From JAIMBK01 sp040755215 (GTDB lineage: Bacteria > Bacillota > Desulfotomaculia > Desulfotomaculales > Nap2-2B), in assembly GCA_040755215.1 (NCBI GenBank), contig JBFMBG010000088.1, positions 1 through 11,753 of the forward strand: DNA of 11,753 nucleotides, given 5' to 3'. The notes below the pieces were generated by a model that saw only the letters and a program-made list of their open reading frames with translations, did not search any database and was not told where the DNA came from. The position numbers were made by a program, and so were the translations under genes. This document shows, in pieces, positions 7,901 through 11,753 of the stretch. The stretch's first letter is position 1, and each line of letters begins with the position of its first letter.

Positions 7901-7999
7901 TTATTTACTTTCTTTCTGTCGAGTTGCAAAGAAAATACTAAAAAGAATAACCCACCCTAAAATCCAAAACCCGATCCAGAGCCAGAACATAGTACCCAC
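7901..7999 (-). CDS. Small single-helix membrane protein, likely symporter accessory subunit
   Basis: A 32-residue frame begins with GTG at 7999 (or 29 residues from ATG at 7990) and ends with TAA at 7901-7903. A strong ribosome site AAGGGGGG (8007-8014) lies 7 bases before the GTG and 16 before the ATG, favouring the GTG. The product is one Trp/Phe/Ile-rich transmembrane helix (MFWLWIGFWILGWVIL...) followed by a short polar tail, TRQKESK. The stop is 19 bases before the symporter start, so the two are almost certainly co-translated. Very small one-helix proteins are known ahead of SSS permeases in Firmicutes and are, as I recall, named symporter small accessory proteins in some annotation sets. 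A role in assembly or stability of the permease is inferred. It is easily missed because of its length. Confidence 0.75.
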   Translation of the reverse strand: MGTMFWLWIGFWILGWVILFSIFFATRQKESK

Positions 8000-8006
8000 A
8001 TTTTCA

Positions 8007-8014
8007 CCCCCCTT
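8007..8014 (-). promoter_or_regulatory. Ribosome binding site of the small membrane protein
   Basis: AAGGGGGG on the minus strand ends 7 bases before the GTG at 7999. It is the main evidence that the short frame is translated and that GTG rather than the ATG at 7990 is used. Confidence 0.65.
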
Positions 8015-8062
8015 CCCGAATTAAATTTCAATGCTTTCCAGGAAATAGATTAAATGTTTAAT

Positions 8063-8084
8063 TAACCTGCCTGGTTACAGGTTA
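8063..8084. repeat. Inverted repeat over the stop of ligase 2
   Basis: Arms TAACCTG (8063-8069) and CAGGTTA (8078-8084) with an 8-base loop that contains the ligase stop codon (8075-8077). In the transcript the hairpin is followed by ATTAAACATTTAATC, AT-rich but not a T-run. It might act as a partial terminator between ligase 2 and the transporter genes; equally it may be chance. Confidence 0.35.
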
Positions 8085-9751
8085 TAAAACTCTTTTCGCC
8101 AGCCGGGGATTTCTATATTCCTGTCCCAGCCGTGGTCCTTTTTTTCTTTTTCCAGGTTTTTCAGCTGTACTTTCTGGATCCTTTCCGTAGCCGTTTTCGG
8201 AAAGTCATCGACGATCTCGACGTACCGGGGCAGCTTAAAATAAGCCAGCCGCGCGGCGCAGTGTTTAATAATCTCCGCCGGATCGATCCCCGACACCCCT
8301 TCTTTAAGCTTGATGAACACCTTGATCTCTTCTTCCCGGACCGGGTCCGGCACCGGGATCGCGGCCGACTGGGCCACTGCCGGGTGGCTATTGACGACAT
8401 CTTCCACTTCAAAGGCGGAGACGTTTTCTCCCGCCACCCTGATCATAAATTTTTTCCGGTCGACAAAATAATAATACCCCTCTTCGTCTATCCGGACCAA
8501 ATCGCCCGTGCGAAACCATCCGTCGGCATCAAACGCCTCTTTATTAGCTTCCGGCGCATTCCAGTAACCTTTGGTGACGAAACCATCCCCCCTCTGCAGC
8601 AACTCGCCAACCCCCACCTTAATTTCCTCGTTCTGTTCGTTTACCACCTTGATTTCCCTGCCCAGGTCGGTAAATAAAGGCTTGCCGAAGGAGCCAATCT
8701 TCCTTTTGTTTTTATCGGGATGGAAGTTCCCAAAAAGCACGGGTGCCTCACTCATGCTGTAACCTTCAAACACTTGCACTTTAAATTTTTTTTCAAAGCG
8801 CTCCCAGAGGGCGACTGGCGTACCCCCGACGAAAACAAACCTGGTCGTGTGTTCGGGCACCTCCTCCGGCCCGAAGGCGGCGTCCAGGATCTGCATCATG
8901 CCCCCAATCGAATTAAAATAGGTGACCTGGTAATCATTTATTTCCTTCCAGAATTTTTTGGGGCTGAAGCGATCGGACAAAATGAGGGAAGCGCCCAGGC
9001 ACCTCATCGCCATCATCGAATATAACTGCGCGTTGGCGTGGAAAAGGGGCAGGCACGTATAGTTTCTGGACTCCCGGTTAACGGGGGTGGCGCAGATGGA
9101 TTGCGCGGCAAGCACAAAGGTTTTGTTTGTAATCGGCGCCCCCTTTGGCAGGCCGGTCGTTCCCGACGTAAAGAAAATACAATAATTGTCCCCGGGGTCA
9201 ACTTTCACTTTTGGGTTGGCATTGTCCGCAGATTCGATCATTTCATCCAAAGAAACTACTTTTATCCGTAACCCGGAAAGGGCCGGGAGACCCCCCTTCC
9301 CCTGAACAACAACATTTTTCAGGACGGGGGTTTCCCGGGCAACCCCGGCTAATTTTTCTAAAAAATCCTGATCGGCTTCGACAACAATAGTGGAGATTTC
9401 GGCATTGTTCACCATATGGAGTATTTCCGGCTCGCGAAGATTAATATTGATCGGAACCTCGACCAGGCCAGCCTTACCGATCGCAAACAAGGTAAAGATA
9501 TACTCCGGCCTGTTCCGCAGATAAATCCCTACGCGATCCCCCTTGCGCAGGCCCAGGGCCAAAAGGGAATTAGCAATCCGGTTGGCCAAAGCGTTGGACT
9601 CGGCGTAGGAATAATGCTTCCCGGTGATAGCGTCAATTAGATAAACCCGATCACCGAGTAACGCCGTTTCCTCGACAATCTCCTTAACCGTCCAGACGCC
9701 TCGCACCTTGGGAAATAATTTCTGATTTACGTATTCATAACTCCAATCCAT
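8075..9751 (-). CDS. AMP-forming acyl-CoA ligase (ANL superfamily), ligase 2 with altered A10 motif
   Basis: 558 residues. Motifs: P-loop FFTSGTTGLPKG (193-204), LFHANAQLYS (236-245), YSMSEA (331-336) in place of the usual YGMTE, FRTGD (413-417), VDRKKFMIRVAGEN (430-443), and a C-terminal PKTATERIQK (518-527). In most members the last motif is PKTxxGK, where the lysine is needed for adenylation; here the Gly-Lys pair is E523-R524. The rest of the fold appears whole, so this may be a subfamily feature or may alter activity. It belongs to the same subgroup as ligase 1 (shared LPLFHANAQ and following residues), but has about 35 more residues, including an N-terminal extension and a C-terminal tail rich in K/E/W. 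Start is ATG at 9751 with GGAGG 7 bases upstream. It starts 35 bases after the amidase gene and is surely co-transcribed with it, which suggests it activates the acid released there. Confidence 0.92.
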   Translation of the reverse strand: MDWSYEYVNQKLFPKVRGVWTVKEIVEETALLGDRVYLIDAITGKHYSYAESNALANRIANSLLALGLRKGDRVGIYLRNRPEYIFTLFAIGKAGLVEVPININLREPEILHMVNNAEISTIVVEADQDFLEKLAGVARETPVLKNVVVQGKGGLPALSGLRIKVVSLDEMIESADNANPKVKVDPGDNYCIFFTSGTTGLPKGAPITNKTFVLAAQSICATPVNRESRNYTCLPLFHANAQLYSMMAMRCLGASLILSDRFSPKKFWKEINDYQVTYFNSIGGMMQILDAAFGPEEVPEHTTRFVFVGGTPVALWERFEKKFKVQVFEGYSMSEAPVLFGNFHPDKNKRKIGSFGKPLFTDLGREIKVVNEQNEEIKVGVGELLQRGDGFVTKGYWNAPEANKEAFDADGWFRTGDLVRIDEEGYYYFVDRKKFMIRVAGENVSAFEVEDVVNSHPAVAQSAAIPVPDPVREEEIKVFIKLKEGVSGIDPAEIIKHCAARLAYFKLPRYVEIVDDFPKTATERIQKVQLKNLEKEKKDHGWDRNIEIPGWRKEFYNL

Positions 9752-9786
9752 CCCAAAACCTCCATATGTTCATCATTTTTTGTTTT

Positions 9787-11199
9787 TCATAGAGGCGGTT
9801 TACAATCTCTCCACGGCCTTGCCTCTTCAAAAGCCGCAGAAGCATTTAAAACCATCTGGTCGGCAAACCGTCTGCCGATTATCTGCAGACCCACGGGAAG
9901 CCCCTCCCGGGTAAAACCGCAGGGGACCGAAGCAGCCGGTTGCCCGGTAAAGTTAAACGGTAAAGTAAAGCCCAGCCAGGACAGCCGGCGGACAGGCCGG
10001 CCGTTTATTTGATCGGGGCCTGCTATCCGCCCCTCGCCTGCGTTAAAGGCAGGGACCGGCGATGCGGGGGTCAATAAAAGATCGTATTTTGCAAACAAGC
10101 GGTGCATCTTGTCCCACAATTCTTCACGGCGAAACTGAACTTTGACCAGATCGCGGGCGGCATATTTTTCCACCATGGAAAATAGCGGGAGGTTTAAAGG
10201 GTGGGCTTTCGTCTTCCATTCCGCCAAACGTTCCTCGTTGGCGGTAATTATTTCCAGGGTGGTCATCACCTGCAGATCCTTTAACAGATCGGGGATTTCC
10301 AGCCTTACTTCTTCTACGCAAGCACCCAACTCGGAAAAGACGGAAGTCGCCCGCTCGGTTATGGCTGCAACCTCTCGGTCGACAACCACGTGGCCCAGGT
10401 CAGCACTGTAAGCGATACGCAGGTTTTTTACGGTGGCCTGTAAAGATTGAAGGAAATCATGATTCGGTAAAGGCAAGGAATGGCGATCCCGCTCATCCTG
10501 CCCGGACATTATCGTCAGCATTAAGGCAGCGTCGGCTACTGTCCGGGTCAGCGGCCCTTCATGGAAAATGGTTTCCAGACCGGGAAGCCGGGGATAGCGC
10601 GGAATGCGCCCAAAGGTAGGTTTTAACCCGTATACTCCGCAAAGGCTGGCGGGGAGCCGGATAGAACCGCCGGCGTCGTTGCCCGTGGCGATGGGACCCA
10701 GGCCGGCCGCCAGGGCAGCCGCTGAACCGCCGCTGGAACCGCCGCAGGTTTTGGACAGGTTCCAGGGATTAACCGTGGGTCCGAAAACAAGGTTATCGGT
10801 AACCGGGACAAGCCCGAATTCGGGCAGATTTGTTTTCCCGAGCACGATCGCGCCCGCGGCCTTCAAGCGTTCAACCAGAACCGCATCTTCCGCGGGCACA
10901 AAGTTTTCGTACAAAAGTGAACCGAAGGTAGTTCGCAGACCGCGGGTGAAGACATTATCCTTGACTAAGAGAGGAACGCCATACAGGGGTCCCGGGGTTT
11001 CCCCGCGGCGCAAAGAAGATTCCGCCTCCTGCGCCGCCGCAATTGCTTCGTCGGCCGCAAGGGTAACGATTGCCCCGAGCTTCGGATTAACCTCCTCGAT
11101 CCGCGATATAAATGTCTTTATTACTTCCACCGGCGAGATTTCTTTCCGGACCACCAGCCGGGCAATCTCTATGGCGCTCAGCCAGGGCAGCCCGCTCAT
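9787..11199 (-). CDS. Amidase-signature family hydrolase (GatA-like)
   Basis: 470 residues from ATG at 11199. The Ser-cisSer-Lys triad is clear: K80 in LVKDN, S155 in CGGSSGGSAAALAAG, and nucleophile S179 in GNDAGGSIRLPAS. The spacing between them (75 and 24) equals that of GatA. It should hydrolyse a carboxylic amide to acid and ammonia, or an aryl/acyl amide to acid and amine. No gatB or gatC gene is nearby and the neighbours are catabolic, so a stand-alone amidase is more likely than a subunit of the tRNA amidotransferase; the sequence alone does not exclude the latter. There is no signal peptide, so it acts in the cytoplasm after uptake. It is the first gene downstream of the sigma-54 promoter, with a leader of about 75 bases, and is followed after 35 bases by acyl-CoA ligase 2. 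An in-frame GTG at 11208 was not chosen because it lies inside the ribosome site. Confidence 0.9.
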   Translation of the reverse strand: MSGLPWLSAIEIARLVVRKEISPVEVIKTFISRIEEVNPKLGAIVTLAADEAIAAAQEAESSLRRGETPGPLYGVPLLVKDNVFTRGLRTTFGSLLYENFVPAEDAVLVERLKAAGAIVLGKTNLPEFGLVPVTDNLVFGPTVNPWNLSKTCGGSSGGSAAALAAGLGPIATGNDAGGSIRLPASLCGVYGLKPTFGRIPRYPRLPGLETIFHEGPLTRTVADAALMLTIMSGQDERDRHSLPLPNHDFLQSLQATVKNLRIAYSADLGHVVVDREVAAITERATSVFSELGACVEEVRLEIPDLLKDLQVMTTLEIITANEERLAEWKTKAHPLNLPLFSMVEKYAARDLVKVQFRREELWDKMHRLFAKYDLLLTPASPVPAFNAGEGRIAGPDQINGRPVRRLSWLGFTLPFNFTGQPAASVPCGFTREGLPVGLQIIGRRFADQMVLNASAAFEEARPWRDCKPPL

Positions 11200-11204
11200 T
11201 TTTT

Positions 11205-11211
11205 TCACCTC
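11205..11211 (-). promoter_or_regulatory. Ribosome binding site of the amidase
   Basis: GAGGTGA on the minus strand ends 5 bases before ATG at 11199. The possible GTG start at 11208 is part of this motif and has no ribosome site of its own, so the ATG is taken as the start. Confidence 0.75.
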
Positions 11212-11284
11212 AAAAACAGCCAGGCAAGAGTTTCAGAAAAGTGAAGAACCCGTAACCTGCTGAAAATCTGATTAACAACTTAAA

Positions 11285-11301
11285 TTGCAAATTTCATGCC
11301 A
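11285..11301 (-). promoter_or_regulatory. Sigma-54 (-24/-12) promoter of the amidase operon
   Basis: The minus strand reads TGGCATGAAATTTGCAA. Against the consensus TGGCACG-N4-TTGCA only one base differs (T for C in the -24 box). The GG (11300-11299) and GC (11288-11287) are separated by exactly 10 bases, the spacing sigma-54 requires. Transcription would start near 11275, giving a leader of about 75 bases to the amidase ATG. No comparable site was found in the other gaps. The presence of an NtrC-type activator in the same cluster makes a functional promoter likely. Confidence 0.85.
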
Positions 11302-11337
11302 TTATTCTTTAAATCCAAAGTTCATTAACTTCATAAA

Positions 11338-11346
11338 CAATATCGA
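11338..11346. promoter_or_regulatory. Possible second, weaker activator site
   Basis: CAATATCGA differs by one base from CAATATTGA inside the palindrome at 11379-11390 and lies 43 bases closer to the promoter, about four helical turns. In AT-rich DNA such similarity can arise by chance, so this is tentative. Confidence 0.25.
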
Positions 11347-11378
11347 ATTTTTAATATAAGTCATTGTGCATTTTTTTG

Positions 11379-11390
11379 CTCAATATTGAG
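11379..11390. promoter_or_regulatory. 12-bp perfect palindrome, candidate enhancer for the NtrC-type activator
   Basis: CTCAATATTGAG is its own reverse complement. Its centre is about 110 bases upstream of the predicted sigma-54 start site, inside the usual range for enhancer sites of sigma-54 activators, which bind dyad sequences through Fis-type helix-turn-helix dimers. Binding by the regulator encoded at 729-2147 is inferred from position and symmetry only. Confidence 0.45.
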
Positions 11391-11415
11391 AAATTTAATT
11401 CCTCATCAAGGTTCG

Positions 11416-11514
11416 TTACTGCGCAAAAATATTCTCAGCGGTTTTCCACTGAACGCCCCGCAGCAATCCGTGGGCGATGGGCCTGATCACACGGGAATTC
11501 TCCTGGGTTCTCAT
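11416..11514 (-). other. Short open frame of unknown nature (possible gene remnant)
   Basis: A 32-codon frame from ATG 11514 to TAA 11416-11418 (MRTQENSRVIRPIAHGLL...). The same frame stays open upstream to 11571, giving 51 codons. It is richer in GC than the AT-rich stretch next to it and reads like ordinary protein, but no ribosome site stands before the ATG and I do not recognise it. It may be a piece of a decayed gene left between the broken acetoacetyl-CoA synthetase and the amidase promoter. The rest of 11209-11617 holds the promoter elements and otherwise AT-rich, featureless DNA. Confidence 0.2.
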
Positions 11515-11617
11515 GCCCGTTAAACGCCTTATAAACCTAAAACCTTTTTCAAATAACTCATTTTGTTCGCATTAGCGCCATAATCCGAACAATAAGCCAC
11601 GTTCCGATTAATTAAAC

Positions 11618-11753
11618 TTATCCAAAGTAGGCCTTCACTTTCATGGCCAGGGCCGGGCCCTGCAGTTCGCCGGCGTACACCGGGCTGATGGGGTTGCCGG
11701 CGGCAAAACAACCGTTGATGTCCGTGCCGCCCGAGATGGAGTTGAAGTGCAGG
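11618..11753 (-). pseudogene. Truncated acetoacetyl-CoA synthetase-like gene (internal fragment ending in early stop)
   Basis: The frame entering from the right edge has 44 codons and stops at TAA 11618-11620. Its sequence, including ISGGTDINGCF, GNPISPVYAGELQGPALAMKV and KAYFG, matches the conserved middle of acetoacetyl-CoA synthetases and related ANL ligases (SISGGTD...PVYxGELQ..xLxMxVxA). In intact members roughly 200 more residues follow, carrying the hinge, the AGxN region and the catalytic lysine domain. None of these appears in any frame downstream, so the 3' end seems to have been lost by deletion or recombination near 11620, and the product cannot be a normal ligase. The 5' part is outside the window. 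The family is a confident match; the alternative that this is an unusual short protein cannot be fully ruled out. Confidence 0.7.

Noticed and set aside
7882..7929. N-terminal extension of the symporter to a TTG at 7929
   Set aside because: The extension lies in the upstream small gene, is polar and lacks a ribosome site; the ATG at 7881 has one at the right distance.
9787..11199. Amidase as GatA of the Glu-tRNA(Gln) amidotransferase
   Set aside because: Triad spacing matches GatA, but gatB and gatC are absent and the setting is a catabolic sigma-54 operon; a stand-alone amidase fits better.

Overview
The window is a nearly gapless set of genes, all on the minus strand. It reads as one catabolic regulon of an anaerobic Firmicute, possibly of the Desulfotomaculum/Pelotomaculum/Moorella kind. 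That placement is inferred from strong GGAGG-type ribosome sites, TTG/GTG starts, moderate GC and gene content; there is no rRNA or marker gene to confirm it.

In transcription order, from high to low coordinates, it begins with the 3' remnant of an acetoacetyl-CoA synthetase-like gene (11618-11753). A roughly 400-base, partly AT-rich stretch follows, holding a near-consensus sigma-54 (-24/-12) promoter at 11285-11301 and a perfect 12-bp palindrome about 110 bases upstream of the predicted start site. Then come an amidase-signature hydrolase, an acyl-CoA ligase, a tiny one-helix membrane protein (32 or 29 residues), a sodium:solute symporter, a methylmalonyl-CoA epimerase-like VOC protein, a second acyl-CoA ligase, a soluble PAS histidine kinase, an NtrC/AtoC-type sigma-54 activator, and the start of an SCP-x-type thiolase that runs off the left edge.

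The parts fit a pathway: import of a carboxylate (or its amide), release of the acid by the amidase, CoA activation by two related ligases, rearrangement, and thiolytic cleavage. A locally encoded two-component pair probably switches the operon on through sigma-54, which recalls AtoS/AtoC control of short-chain fatty acid use in E. coli. The substrate cannot be read from the sequence.

The main unusual points are the unannotated-size membrane peptide ahead of the symporter, the match between a sigma-54 promoter at the head and a sigma-54 activator in the cluster, the replaced catalytic lysine in one of the two ligases, a kinase without membrane anchors carrying an unassigned N-terminal sensor region, related GC-rich hairpins on both sides of the VOC gene, and the broken acetoacetyl-CoA synthetase. 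I found no tRNA, rRNA, CRISPR array or intact mobile element.
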